From Azadirachta indica (taxonomy: Eukaryota; Streptophyta; Magnoliopsida; Sapindales; Meliaceae), in contig CM040441.1 of the NCBI GenBank assembly GCA_022749755.1, forward strand, positions 1,678,741-1,742,740: 64,000 nt of DNA. Direction: 5' to 3'. The notes beneath the pieces are model-generated. The model searched no databases and was not told the origin of the DNA. It was given only the letters and a program-made list of their open reading frames with translations. This document shows, piece after piece, positions 34,790 to 46,970 of this stretch. A program made the translations under genes and the position numbers. The first letter of the stretch is position 1. The number at the start of each line of letters is the position of its first letter.

Positions 34790-36520
34790 AGAAAGGTCAT
34801 GACCCTGATAATGTTTACTCCACTTAGTGGTTTCATAGGCGACCAAGTGATGCCATGGGGAAGCATCACCCTTAGGTGACTATAGGTGAAGAGATAGCCT
34901 AGGTCATCACCATGGTGAACTTCGTCATCGTGGACAAGTTAATGACATGAAAGTGTTATGCCATTAGAGAATACTCCGACATGTTTATATAGAGTCATAA
35001 GGAATTGTCCAGGGAATTATATCCATTTACCACTTAAAAATATAGTTCCCAGTAAGTGAATGGGTTAAAATTGTCAAGGGAGACCAGTTAATGGCGCAAG
35101 AGTGTTACGCCTCTTTAATAAGAGGTTGTCACCAGGTCACTATGTTGAACCACTGAGAGATAAAGCTGAAACAGAGAGGAAAGACAGTAGAAGACCTGAA
35201 AGCAGTTCCATTGTTAAAAGTAGCCTCGTTCAAGTTGTCAAGGTGAGAACGAGATTGATCCATAAGGTTTGAGCCTATCTGAGCACTTTCAGTAGAGAAT
35301 ACTCTGACATGTTTATCTAGAGTCATGAGGACATGTTAGGTTGTCAGGTATTGATCCGAAAATCATTTCTCACCACCTCAACGTAAATTGTCTATATTGC
35401 TCAGTAAAGGAAAAGAGGAGAGTTTTTAACCAGAAACGTTATGACGCTATTAAGGAAGAAGTTGATAGATTGCTTCGGGTAAGATTCATACGAGAGTCAT
35501 GATACCCCGAGTGAGTGTCCAACGTGGTTTTAGTGGAGAAACCTAACAGCAAGCGGTGTATATACATTGATTTCACTTATCTCAATAAAACATGTCTAAA
35601 AGATTGTTTTACTCTTTTAAGGGTAGACTAATTGATTGATGCCATAATTGGACATAAGCTGCTAAACTTTATGGATGCATTTTTTACTTACAACTAGGTC
35701 AAAATGTAAGCGCCAAATCAAGACAAGACCTCGTTTATCACCAGCAAGGGCTTGTACTGCTACATGGTGATGCCATTTGGTCTTAAAATGCTGAAGTGAC
35801 CTATCAATGATTAGTTAACAAGTTACTTAAAGAATAGGTCGGGAAGACCATGGAAAGCTACATTGATGACATGTTGACTAAGTTTATGAATGCAGTCAAG
35901 CATGTATCCCACCTGAAGATAACCTTCAGTTTGTTAGGGAGGAATAGGATAAAACTAAACAAGGAGAACTATGCTTTTGGAGTGTTAGCGAAGAGGTTTT
36001 TAGGTTTCATAGTGCACTAATGAGGCATTAAGGCAAATTTAGAGAAGATCAAAGCAATCATGGACATGAGATCTCTTCATACCACCAAGGAGGTCCAAAG
36101 CTTAGCAAGCAAGGTTGTTGCCTTAAGCCAGTTTTTCTCTAAGTACACTAATTGCTCTCATCCCTTCGTCTATGCCATCAAATGAGCTAAGGGTAGTTAG
36201 TGAGACAACAAATGTGAGACTTCATCCATGAATTTGAAGCACTACTTAACTAATCCCCTAGTGTTAGCCAAGTCCCAGGTAGGAGACAACCTCCTCATTT
36301 ACCTCGCTGTCTCCGTGACAGTTATAAGTTGGGTTTTGGTGCTTAAAGAGGAGGACAATACGCAGAAGCCTATGTATGCACTAGCAAGGCATTACTAAAT
36401 GCCTAAAAACGATACCCAAAGCAAGAGCAACACGCACTAGCTTTGGTGATCTCCTCCTAAAAGTTACGACTTTACTTTTAAGCGTATTTTATTATCGTGG
36501 TTAATGAGCACCTGTTGAGC
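34790..36520 (+). pseudogene. gypsy protease, reverse transcriptase and RNase H pseudogene
   Basis: The order is: an aspartic-protease region ending in 'VKGDQLMAQECYASL' (about 35075-35115), which is typical of Tat pol; an RT entry 'FNQKRYDAIKEEVDRLL' (about 35430-35480); 'VSNVVLVEKPNSKRCIYIDF' (about 35514-35573); 'GLYCYMVMPFGLK'; and the active site reading YIDD (35859-35870) in place of the usual YVDD. The connection domain has 'KEVQSLASKVVALSQFFSKY' (about 36088-36147), then an RNase H start near 36290-36400. Stops occur every few dozen codons. Confidence 0.87.
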
Positions 36521-36719
36521 TAGATTTTACGTAAACTTGAAAGTACGAGAAAGCTGATCAAGCAGTATACTAAGCTGAGTGAGTTTGATGTTTAGTACCA
36601 ACCATGTAGTACCATAAAGGGACAAGCCCTTGCCGACTTTGTAGGTGACTTGTTGATGATGCAAGGGATTCAAGAGCGGGATCGAAGATGAGTGACACAT
36701 TAGGAATGGAAAATTTGGC

Positions 36720-38330
36720 AACGTGAGTGTTGTATGTGGATGGATCACTAAGCTCATAAGGAAGTAGAGTAGTTGTTATCGTTACCAACTCGAATGGGTT
36801 GAGATGAGTTATACATAAGGTTTGAGTTTAAGGCTTCAATCAATGAGGCTGAGTATAAGTCTAGGTATAGAGAAGCTAGAAGTCAAGAATGATTCTCAAC
36901 TCATGGTACATCAAGTTAGCAGAGATTACCAAGCTAAGGAGAATGCCATATCAACTTACTTGAGCAAGATCAAGGAATTGGTGGCGTAACTAAAGCAAGC
37001 TTTTTTTCACTGTATTCCACAAGATTAGACCTTCAGAGTCGACATCTTGTCAAGATTAGCGGCGTTGGCTGACACCTTACTACTTAACACAATTTTGTTC
37101 GAAGTTCTAACCAAGTCATTGATTAATGATGAGGCTAAGAACATGCATTGCGTTTCTAGCGGCCTTGCTAGATGGACTCCATAATAGAATACCTAACGTT
37201 AGGCAACTTACTGAAAAATAAGGAAGCCATAAAGAAGTTGAGATACTGTACAACTAGATATTGCTTGATAGATGGGGTACTGTTTTGACATGGTTATTCT
37301 TTCCTTTTCCTTTAATACATGCATCTGGACGAGGTTGACTAATTTATAAAGAAGATCCACCAGAGAGTTGTAGGAACCATTCCAGAGTCAGAACACTAGC
37401 ATACCAAGTGCTGCATCAGGGGTACTATTGGCTTACCATTTAAAAAGACTTGAAAATCATTTCGTGCACATGTATTGCTTGTCAAAACCATATTAAAATG
37501 AATAGACTTTCTCCGAAGAATCTGACCACATTGAGTTTACTGTAGCCATTTGCTTAGTGGGAAATCGACCAAATTGGACCATTTCCAATTGGACGAGGTT
37601 GGGTCAAGTTTGCCATTGTTATTGTAGACTACTTCACCAAGTAAGCTGAGGCAAAAGTCTTAGCCAAGATTATTGAGAAAAGAACTACGAAACTTTTTAT
37701 GGAAAGTCGTCGTGTGCCGATTTGGGGTACCTTCTGTGATCATTACCAACAATAGGATGTAATTTGTCAACAAGAAATTTTGAGGTTTCTACAAGAGCCA
37801 GGGAATTCAGTTCTGCTACACCATACAAGTTTATCCTTAATTAAATGGGTAGGTGGAAGCAATAAATAAGGTCATCAAAGACCTGCAAACAATAAACACT
37901 CTGTTCACTAGCTTTTGGTACGAAGGTCGTAATTCTAACAGAGGTTGGAATATCCATATTCAGAACTCTTCTTTATGATGTTTGCAAAATGCAACCCAGC
38001 TCAATATAGCACTAGACCTTATTGAAGAGAAGAGAGAACAAGCTCAAGCTAGAGTAGTTGCATACCAATAGAGAATCACTTGACATTACAACTCCAAGGT
38101 CAAGCCCAAGAGTTTGAAGGAAAATGTCTTAGCTAGAAGAAATGTCACCTTTGGCTTAAAAGATAGAAGCTCCACTAAGCTCGTTAAGATATAGGAAGGT
38201 TTGTACTGAATCCAAAGAGTTATTGGATGGACGAACTAACTAAAAGCATGTGTGTACAAGCTAACTAACTTGGATGGATGAGCAGTTAAGTATTTGCAGA
38301 ATGCAGACCTACTTTGTAGATACTACCAAT
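36720..38330 (+). pseudogene. gypsy second RNase H and integrase pseudogene
   Basis: 'LYVDGSLSS' (about 36728-36755) marks the extra RNase H of Tat elements. The integrase follows with 'CTCIACQNHIK' (zinc-binding part, about 37465-37497), 'EIDQIGPFPIGRGWVKFAIV' (catalytic core start, about 37561-37620) and 'DYFTK', with the first acidic residue in the 'EID' block. A degraded 'CDHYQQ' and 'VEAINK'-like region is followed by a C-terminal tail near 38050-38330 with 'VYKLTNLDG'. Frameshifts and stops make it inactive. Confidence 0.83.
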
Positions 38331-38679
38331 GACTAGGTCCAAGTTTCACCTGAGCAAAGTGGATTTTCAACGTTCTCATTTTCTTGAAGGTGAATAATGT
38401 ATGATATTTCTGTTTTCTCAAAAATTAATAAGTTTCGACATGTTATTTTTGTTTTCTGCATCTACACCCAAAGGGTTCTTATTTATAATACGATACCATT
38501 CATCTATGTAGTACTGTTCGTCAAAGTGAACTTTACAATTTCACACTTTTCATACTACTTATAGACTTAGGGATGCTACCCACTAGGTGTTTTGGTAACA
38601 AATTAAGATAATACAATAGCATTCATGCCTGTTATCTCATTTGGAGCCTTATTATTGTTTTTTTTCTTTTTACGTTTTC

Positions 38680-38723
38680 GGTGTTGTGAGTTTTTTCCTT
38701 TTTCGAAGAGAACTCACAACACC
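38680..38723. repeat. Perfect 13-bp stem hairpin past the gypsy relic
   Basis: 'ggtgttgtgagtt' at 38680-38692 and its exact complement 'aactcacaacacc' at 38711-38723, with an 18-bp pyrimidine-rich loop. Weaker pairing extends outward. It lies just after the gypsy 3' region and might be part of the element's 3' untranslated region or a small non-autonomous element. Confidence 0.85.
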
Positions 38724-41700
38724 AAAAAGGTAGAAAGGCAAAAATACAAGAAAAAAGAAAGGAAAAAAGGAAGAGGGACTGGGTAGCATAGCTAGCTCAC
38801 AACTCCAATGCTGTGAGTTTGAGAGAAGAGAAAAGAGGGAACAAGTGGAGTAGCTAGCTTTGTTGGCACTGAAGTAGATGAGAAGAGGGGTGACTTAATG
38901 ACTTGCTTTCTTTCTTTGGTAAGGGAAAACATTTTATTTCTTCATTTCAAACGTAATCATTTAAACATTTTCTTTTTGACTACTAATGTCTACCTATTTT
39001 GAACTTATATTAATTAATTGTTTAAATTGTCTAATATTTATAATAGTTAATTAATGACATAGTACTAATAAAATATTAAATAGTATGATAATAATAATAC
39101 ACTATCAATGTATCATGTTTTATTATGATATTTTAGTAAGTTTTAAATTTTGGAAACCTATTACAATTAAATATGAAAGTATTAATGTTAATTAATTAAT
39201 TTTATCAAAAATATAATATGATACATTTAAAATTTGTTTTCTAATATTTATGTGAATAAATTAATTATAGTAGAAGTCTATTACATTTAAAAGTTTTTTA
39301 ATATATTTGTGTCTATTTAAACCTATAAAACATCTCTAAATTACATTTATATAATTTAAAATTTAAAACAAAAATAAAGGTTTATTGCCCCAATTTGAGT
39401 AAAATTACTATAAATCTTGAAATATGAATAAATTATTTATTATTTTGTGCAATGCAAAGTTTATTGAGGCATATTTATTTTATGTGCACATTTCACTCCC
39501 ATTGAACACTAGAAAAAGTGTTACGACTCAAAATAGGAATGTCAAAAAAGAAAGAATTATTTCAATTCTATCTATCAATTTTGTAATTATAATATATAAT
39601 AAAAGAAGTGTCCACTTTAATTTTAGAAAGAAAAAGTGTTATCATAGTATTATGGTTAAATTTTTTATCCAAAATTAAACAAATACAAACTTTTTTAAAG
39701 GAAACAATTATATCATAATTAGATATAGGTATCGTTTGGCTTTCACTCAAAACTAAACTAAACTGAAATTTTCATGTTTTTATTTTTTGAAATCAGCAAT
39801 GGATCAAAAAAATTAAAATTCCGGGTCGGAATTAGATCGAATATATTTGAAAAGAAATTGAACGGCATGACTGTTTCATTTGATTAGATTTTTTGAGTTT
39901 TGATGTTTTATCTTTTTAACCTCCACAAAATGATGTGATTTTCATACTACAATATATTTAAAATGACATCATTTTAATGCAAAAGTTGTATAAGTAATAG
40001 TTTCGATCATGGTTTTTCGGTCAATACCAAAACAAAAATGAATATTTCAGTTTTTAAAATTAAAAACGAATCTTGAACTAAACTAGTTGGTTTCGGTTCA
40101 GTTTGATATCCCTCATTTATTTTGTCCACCTCTAATCATGATACTATGGTAAGAAAATGACTTGTAAGTCTCTAAGATTTGGCTTAATAGACTTATTAGT
40201 CCTAATAGTTTCAAAAGTATCCATAAAAGTCTCGATTTATTTAAAAATGACATTTATGATCCTATTAGTTGGAGATGGCAATAGGCCAGTACAAGTTGGG
40301 AACCCCAATTCTCGAGCTGGGCTCTAATTAGAAAAAGAAAGCTCAAACCTAGCTTATCCCTAGTTTGGTAAATGTAGGTACAGACCTATACCTACTTTTA
40401 TTTTTATGAAATAGTAATCATGTTAAAGAGTAAAATTCTTGGCCTAGTTGATGGCCCGTTTGACCTTGTTTAACCTCTATTTAACTACTATTAAGACCAT
40501 AATTTTATAAGTCACACACTATTTATTTTTATGAAATTCAATCCGAATCTCATAATTTTAAGCCTATTAATCCTTTTTTCTAACATAATTTCTATGCAAG
40601 AGCAATAAGTCAACAAATTTATTTTTAAAGAAAGAGAAATTCTCCATAAATTTGATAAATCAATCCATCAATTCAATTGTTTAATTGTGTTGAGTGGGAG
40701 ACCATGACTTAATAGATCTTTCTATTTTTTTTTTCATGTGAGAGCAATAAGTCAACAAATTAATTTTTATTAGGAAAGAAATTCTTCACAAATTTGATAA
40801 ATGAGACCATGGCTTACTAGATCCCTCTTTTTTTTTTAATTCCTTCCATGTGACAGCAATAAGTTAATGTTTTCGAAAAAAGACTACCTTATTCATGTGT
40901 CAAATTATGATTGATAGATCGTTGGGCATAGTATTGCTCTCTGTTGGCTTTAATACCATTGGGTCTTTGAAACCAAATTGAGCTTTCACACTCTATTTTT
41001 GAATTGCAAAAAGTAAGGGCCACTATATCTTTTGGATTGCACTTAGTAGTCTGAGGGTTGTAATGTTGCATCCTTAGGAGATTGGGTTTGGATTTGAACG
41101 GAGGGATTTTCTACCATCTTTTGTTATGGCTTCTGTACCTAAAAAATAATCAAAAAAGGCACAAAACTCAAATTATAAGTCCATAATGTGTGTGGGAGCA
41201 AGATAATGCCAGATAAATGCAAAGGAACACAATGGTTTTAAGGGTGAATCGTGATTATGAAGGAATCAGATCAATATTAAAGGAATTTGCTTGCGGTGGT
41301 ATTCAATATAACCTATTGTGATTAATAAACTAAGGTTATGAACAACGTTATTTTGGAGTCTAAAGCAATTAGTTTTATGGTTGGAGAATGCAAGAAAAAC
41401 AATAGGACAACAAGGTAATGTTTAGGATTGACAAGAACGACAAGTAATTACCAAAATAGTAATCCAAGAATCATGAGTGTTGCCACGAAGGGAAGGGCGC
41501 TCCTCAAAGTCGTGATTCTAAACTTGATGATAGGTCTAACCTCGGTGAAGCCTATTAGAATCCCCTCTGATATGAAGTAACAGATTTATATAGTATATAA
41601 TGTAGAGTTGTAATAGAATAAGACTAGCTCATAATCCTTTATATCTTGAATTCTTATATTAATCGGAATAAATATGTTTGGATATATTGACCTTATATTA

Positions 41701-42300
41701 TATAAGGATATAAAAGTTTAGAATTTATAAGGTATATATATTTATTTTTGAAGAGATTTTTGATTAGGATAAATATGTTCCTAATTTTAAAAGAATAGAA
41801 TTATTGGATAATATAAAATTTTGTTATGGGTGAAAAGTGTAAAAAGAAAAGTTAAAGGATTTGATTGAAATTGAGAGGCCATATAACTTTTACTTTTATT
41901 TGATTTAATAATTGGTGTAGTACATGTATATGATGAATGGGTTATCAGGTGTAAGGAAATAAGAAAGAAGAAAATTTAGGTTTATGCTTATCAATTCATT
42001 ACATGGCCATGTGGCAAAAATATATATTAACAAAAGGGTTTTGTTATGGCAGTAGGTTAACTTATATGTATATATGTAACCTTTGCTTTTACAAATTGGA
42101 AGCAAGGAGCAAAAATGAAAACAGAAAGAGGAGGAAGAAATAAAAAAGAGAGGAAAGGAAGGAAAAAGAGAATGACTTGGAGGTGATTAAGAGGAGGATG
42201 ATAAAACTAATAGAGACATAAAATTGTCACCTGTTTATCCGGTAGATATTTATATACAATTGGTAGATTTTAATTTTAAAATTGACAAGTAGGATATTTT
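38724..42300. other. Long non-coding stretch between gypsy relic and tandem duplication
   Basis: No supported gene. A purine-rich stretch lies at 38730-38900, a short dispersed repeat at 40168-40270 (partner of 29430-29535), and duplicated 'gcaataagtcaacaaatt'-type sequence near 40601-40620 and 40744-40762. A less AT-rich part at about 41180-41580 ('gggaagggcgctcctcaaag') may be an unrecognised LTR fragment. Short frames here have no recognisable domains. Confidence 0.45.
40168..40270. repeat. Short dispersed repeat, copy 2
   Basis: Partner of 29430-29535 and less decayed. It is followed by sequence unrelated to the other copy, so it is a separate insertion or a captured piece. Confidence 0.4.
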
Positions 42301-42320
42301 ATTACATTTAAAGTTTTTTA

Positions 42321-42997
42321 TAAATGTTTATAAAATTCCTGAATTATCACGTGTTGATCTAATTAATTGTTTTTTTCAAATCAAAATTAAATAGAAATTT
42401 TCATATTAATGTTATATTTACAAATACAATGAGAAAATTGTATCAATATGTGTTTTATTTTTATAAATGGATGATTTAAATGAAAATATTGTGAAATAAT
42501 TTGATAAATGAAAATGTGATAGCCATGGTGGTTATTGTGTTGTGGCACCCATGTCTAGGGTAATGGTCCTTTGGAAAAATCCATTAATTACAAGTACATT
42601 TTTGAGTGACGATCCTCGAGATAATGTCCTAAAGGTTGTTTTTTATGAAATGACAATTCCTAGGAATGATGCCCTTAAAGTATGTGCAGATAGTTTTGGG
42701 GCAGCAGTCCTTTGGAAAAATGCATGTAAAATATGTAAGAACAAAAGTAATGGATTAAATAATGGAATTAATGTGTTGTATGTTGTTTATATGAATATAA
42801 AAATTGAGATTTTGACTTGATATTCTACTGCACTCCTTGTTGGAAATCAATAAGTACTTTTTATGTTCAAATTTGTTTATTATAAATTTTAAAACTATTT
42901 TGATTTTATAAAAAACAACACGTTGAAAATTAATTTTGATTTGAAAAACAATTAATTAGATCAACACGTGATAATTCAGGAATTTTATAAACATTTA
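42321..42997. repeat. Long inverted repeat (arms 64-66 bp) around first 507-bp copy
   Basis: Left arm 42321-42386 and right arm 42934-42997 are reverse complements. The only difference I see is two extra T in a poly-T run. Each arm contains a CACGTG core ('tcacgtgt' on the left, 'acacgtga' on the right). The arms bracket a unit of about 550 bp that has no coding sequence I recognise. The look is that of a MITE or foldback element, or of inverted-repeat-mediated rearrangement. Confidence 0.9.
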
Positions 42998-43512
42998 TAA
43001 TAAACAAATTTTCATATTAATGTTATATTTACAAATACAATGAGAAAATTGTATCAATATGTGTTTTATTTTTATAAATGGATGATTTAAATGAAAATAT
43101 TGTGAAATAATTTGATAAATGAAAATGTGATAGCCATGGTGGTTATTGTGTTGTGGCACCCATGTCTAGGGTAATGGTCCTTTGGAAAAATCCATTAATT
43201 ACAAGTACATTTTTGAGTGACGATCCTCGAGATAATGTCCTAAAGGTTGTTTTTTATGAAATGACAATTCCTAGGAATGATGCCCTTAAAGTATGTGCAG
43301 ATAGTTTTGGGGCAGCAGTCCTTTGGAAAAATGCATGTAAAATATGTAAGAACAAAAGTAATGGATTAAATAATGGAATTAATGTGTTGTATGTTGTTTA
43401 TATGAATATAAAAATTGAGATTTTGACTTGATATTCTACTGCACTCCTTGTTGGAAATCAATAAGTACTTTTTATGTTCAAATTTGTTTATTATAAATTT
43501 TAAAACTATTTT
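42395..43512. repeat. Tandem duplication of a 507-bp unit (period 611 bp)
   Basis: 42395-42901 and 43006-43512 appear identical, offset 611 bp, separated by the right arm of the inverted repeat. Each unit also repeats the 15-mer 'gtcctttggaaaaat' internally (42566-42580 and 42707-42721 in unit 1). Each has a 92-codon plus-strand open frame (42542-42820, 43153-43431) that begins with GTG, with a first ATG at codon 4. The two encoded proteins are identical, which the recent DNA duplication explains by itself; no known domain is visible and I do not call it a gene. Confidence 0.92.
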
Positions 43513-45114
43513 TGTATGTAAATGTCTACTGGGAGTTAACTCATCCCTACTTTTTAGGTTTAAGCAATACTAGAGATTTTGTAAGTAGAAGACAAAGGAT
43601 ATTCCAGGACAAGGATTTTGCTACTTTTAAATTATATGCAATTATAGGTGTAGGAGCTCATAATGTGTGGTTTTGATGTATTTTCTATGTTTGTACCTGA
43701 ACGTTTGAAACTGTGGAATTAGTTATATTTTGTTAAATAATGAACTAAAGTAGTTGGTGTTGAATTTTGTTAGGAGTGTTTAGAATGAAAATTTCGAAAC
43801 TTACCAAGATTACATATTTGGCACATGTCATGTTGTGGAGGAAATTATGCCGAAATTTCTTAGAATTAGGGATGTTTCATATCCTAATGTAAGTTGACTT
43901 TTCAAGACAAGAAGTTGTCTAGAAATTAAATTTGTATAATTTAACCTTATTTGAAAAAGGTGTCTAAGGATTTATATTTGTAGTAAATCATCTATTCTAA
44001 TTATTCCTAATTAGAATAAGACACTTATCTTAACTAATGCTATTAGAAAGGGAATTTAAATACTCATACTTGCAATAAAATACTTTGTTTAAATAATTTT
44101 ACTTGGAATAAAATATCTTTTTTAAGTAAGCCTAATTAAAATAAAATACTTATTTTAATTAATGCTATATTAATTAAAATAAAATTTTGCATTAAAAAGG
44201 ACTTTAAATTTGGGCTTTAGAAAGGAGTCTTTTTTGGGCCTTTTTGTGTTCCTCATGCATTACTTTAATCATGTAACGAATCCTTTGGGGCTAAGTATCC
44301 CCTAAATGGGCTTGGCTTAGGACATTGGATTGATTTGAACTAGGCTTTGGATTACTTTAACCTTATATACCATGGCCTAGAATTTATGCCTCAATGAATG
44401 GCTTGGGCTCACCTATGCTTTTGTATAAATTACTTGATAAAATGATATAGTTTTTGCTTGGGTTTAGACTCATACCTATGGTCAATATTCGTGTACCAAC
44501 ATTAGCCCCCTTGATCGTATGGATTGTGCGGTCTTACAAACAAGCAATGTATATGATCAACTTTAAGGATGTAGTATGCAATATCTCATGTTTTCTTTTT
44601 GAATTTTAAAATGCTATTATTCTGTCCGTAATAGTGTATCTTAAAATGATTTGTTGTAATTGTTATGGAAACAATTCATCCTCTTATCATATTGATATGG
44701 CTTCTTGTTTCTCCTGGATAAAAATATTAGCCGTTAAGGGTTATTCTTCAATTGTCCTCAATGGTTAAGATTCTTTTGTCCTTTCACTACTTTTTTACCT
44801 TTTTTACTTTCAAATACTTTAATAGATAGGATTGACCTTTTGACTTCCAATATTTTAAAATACCATGTTTTTCTCTTTCTTTCCCAAAATTGCATTACAC
44901 AAAGTTCTTTCCATTTTAAGAACTTTACCCTTTCGTCTTTCTCCTTCATAGAATCGGTGTGGTCCCTTGTGTTTCCACATTGCTTACATATGTTGCTTTG
45001 TCGAGTTCAATACGAAGTTCTCTCGTGTTTCTTTTTGGCTCACAACTCTCAATAAGGTAACCTTCCATCATTTCCCTCTATTCTTTAAGGTTTTCCATTG
45101 TCTTTGTTTTTTCA
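43513..45114. other. Non-coding stretch before the PMD relic
   Basis: No gene recognised. At about 43521-43680 there is a less degenerate stretch, and at 44220-44520 a somewhat less AT-rich one reading like transcribed or transposon-derived sequence with no open frame. The region 44580-45110 is unique non-coding DNA leading into the PMD fragment. Confidence 0.4.
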
Positions 45115-45800
45115 TTCGATGAATTGTGGTATAATGGCAATCCCTCGTTTGACTATTGGAGTTTTTTAACATCTTTTCTATATAGAGGATAGATTTATAG
45201 GTAAATTGGCTTCTAAGGTAGAATCTATTCCAAAGGAACCTTTACCCAAATCAGCTTTTGATGGAATATACTTTATCCGACCAAGTAGTATCTTTCAGCT
45301 TCGTATCGCCGTTAACAAATTTAGACCTATTTCTATCCAATTTTGATAAACATCGGTGTAGAGCTAAGGTTAGAATGAATGGGTGGCTATGGAATTGGAG
45401 AATACTACCACTAGATACGTTCTTTCTCATGCAAAGATTCTTCTTCATCCATGGGAAAAGATTAGTCATCGCTACGCTAGTTGGTACACCGCTGAAGCAT
45501 TAATACTTATACTTTTGTAACACCGTGGGGAGAATTTATCTTGACTCTTAAGGATGTATCTAGTATCTTAGGTTTGCCTATTTTAGAAGATGAAAACCCT
45601 TGGAATATCCAATTGTTGACTACAGAAAAATAAGTGGAGAATGCCCTTGTGCTGCTTTTTCGAGTAGCCAGAGTTTTACACGTCCTACTTATCAAGACTA
45701 GATTAAGTATTTTTAAGGTTCTCTTTGTTGACAAGGTGTTTGTTCTTGGCAAAAAGTATAACATAGGCGATCATTTGAGACCATGATGACTTTTAATAAA
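45115..45800 (+). pseudogene. Plant mobile domain (PMD) fragment, copy 2
   Basis: Longer than copy 1 at its 5' side. The plus strand gives 'EDRFIGKLASKVESIPKEPL', then 'GIYFIRPSSIFQLRIAVNKF', stops, then 'ILLHPWEKISHRYASWYTAE' and 'ALILI'. A +1 frame change at about 45513-45520 leads to 'TPWGEFILTLKDVSSILGLP' and 'ILEDENPWNIQLL', and then a stop. This is the plant mobile domain (PF10536) of MAIN-like and transposon proteins. The segment-E duplication boundary (45303) cuts inside it, so copy 2 is the source-like side. Confidence 0.75.
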
Positions 45801-46159
45801 TTAGGCATATATCTGACATGTTAATAAATAAAAGGACAAGACAAAAAATAACCCCTTTTTTTCCGAAAACAATTGTTATTTTGTATTTCAATTTTATTTT
45901 CAATTTTAAAGTTCCATCGTGAATACAAAATTTTGAAATTTTCTATATTTTTGGTATTGTGCTTATCTATTTTATGTATTTTAATTGATATTTTATAATT
46001 TAGAATTTAGAAAAATGTATAAAATTTAGGACATTTATCAACACAAGTTAGACGGATATTTGTATCATTTTATAGGTTAAAAATTAGTTAAAAGTTTACG
46101 ATAACAAAAAAAAATGAAAGGAGTTTTAGTAATGTTTATTTGTAGAGAACAGTTAATGT

Positions 46160-46970
46160 TGCACTGGTTGACTATTGCATCCATAAATTAGAGTACATTA
46201 ATTACTCATTAAGTTCATTTAGGAAGAATATGTATAGATATGAGTTTTACATGAAATAGGTTAATTTACAAAACATACATATATATATATATATGTATAT
46301 ATATATGTACTCATTATGTTTATAGTCTGCCTGTTACCATAATTTGCAAAAAACTATAGAATTTAATCAAAATAAAACGTATGACTTCTTTTTAAACGAC
46401 TTATTTACATAAAAATTTGAGTACATGGAAAAGCAATATTTGAACTGACTCAAAGTTGTAATTTATTATTTAAAAATTGTCTTCAAACATTAAAAATTTG
46501 AATTGTAATCTTAAAATTTTTATTTTGAAAATGATTTGGTATTTTATTTTAAAAAAAAATTGAAAATTTTGAAATAAATGTTTGGCATAATATTTAAAAA
46601 CATGTTTTTCACTCGTGCGATTAGTAAATTTATTAAACAATAAATTTATAAATCACAAATGTAGAATAAAAGAAATATGGATAAATGGTCAATAAAAATG
46701 AGTTAGCTCATCCAAATTGATATACTTTATACACTAATTATCAATAGATATTTACTCATAATTATGAATAAAAAATGATCAAATATAGCATTCAAATTAA
46801 TCAAGAATCATGAACCCAACTACCTCTTCATGTACAATAATGTTCAAAACAGCTACAAAGATTCTTCCAAAATTTTCTTTCCCACCTCTTAAAAAAGTTT
46901 TTCATTTTTATGATAATCATCAAACAATAATCAATATTTCTTTATTTTATAGTTAATTACAATAAAATGT
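46160..46970. repeat. Older internal duplicate within segment E2 (downstream of ECA1 gene)
   Basis: Counterpart of 13190-14000, with the same relation to its partner at 49720-50510. Confidence 0.75.

Larger units (their letters stand above)
31985..38640 (+). mobile_element. Decayed Tat-type Ty3/gypsy retrotransposon
   Basis: This plus-strand element has a leader or LTR-like region with a TATA box (31985-about 32650), gag, protease, reverse transcriptase, RNase H, a second (archaeal-type) RNase H and integrase, in that order. The second RNase H is a hallmark of the Tat/Ogre lineage. The U5-like stretch near 32562-32610 ('ttacgagctgacttaagcat') is typical of such LTRs. I see no repeat of the 5' LTR-like region at the 3' end, so the 3' LTR seems lost or too diverged to see. 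Stops and frameshifts are dense throughout. Confidence 0.85.

Noticed and set aside
35129..36788. Minus-strand open frames within the gypsy pol region
   Set aside because: Antisense of recognisable pol domains.
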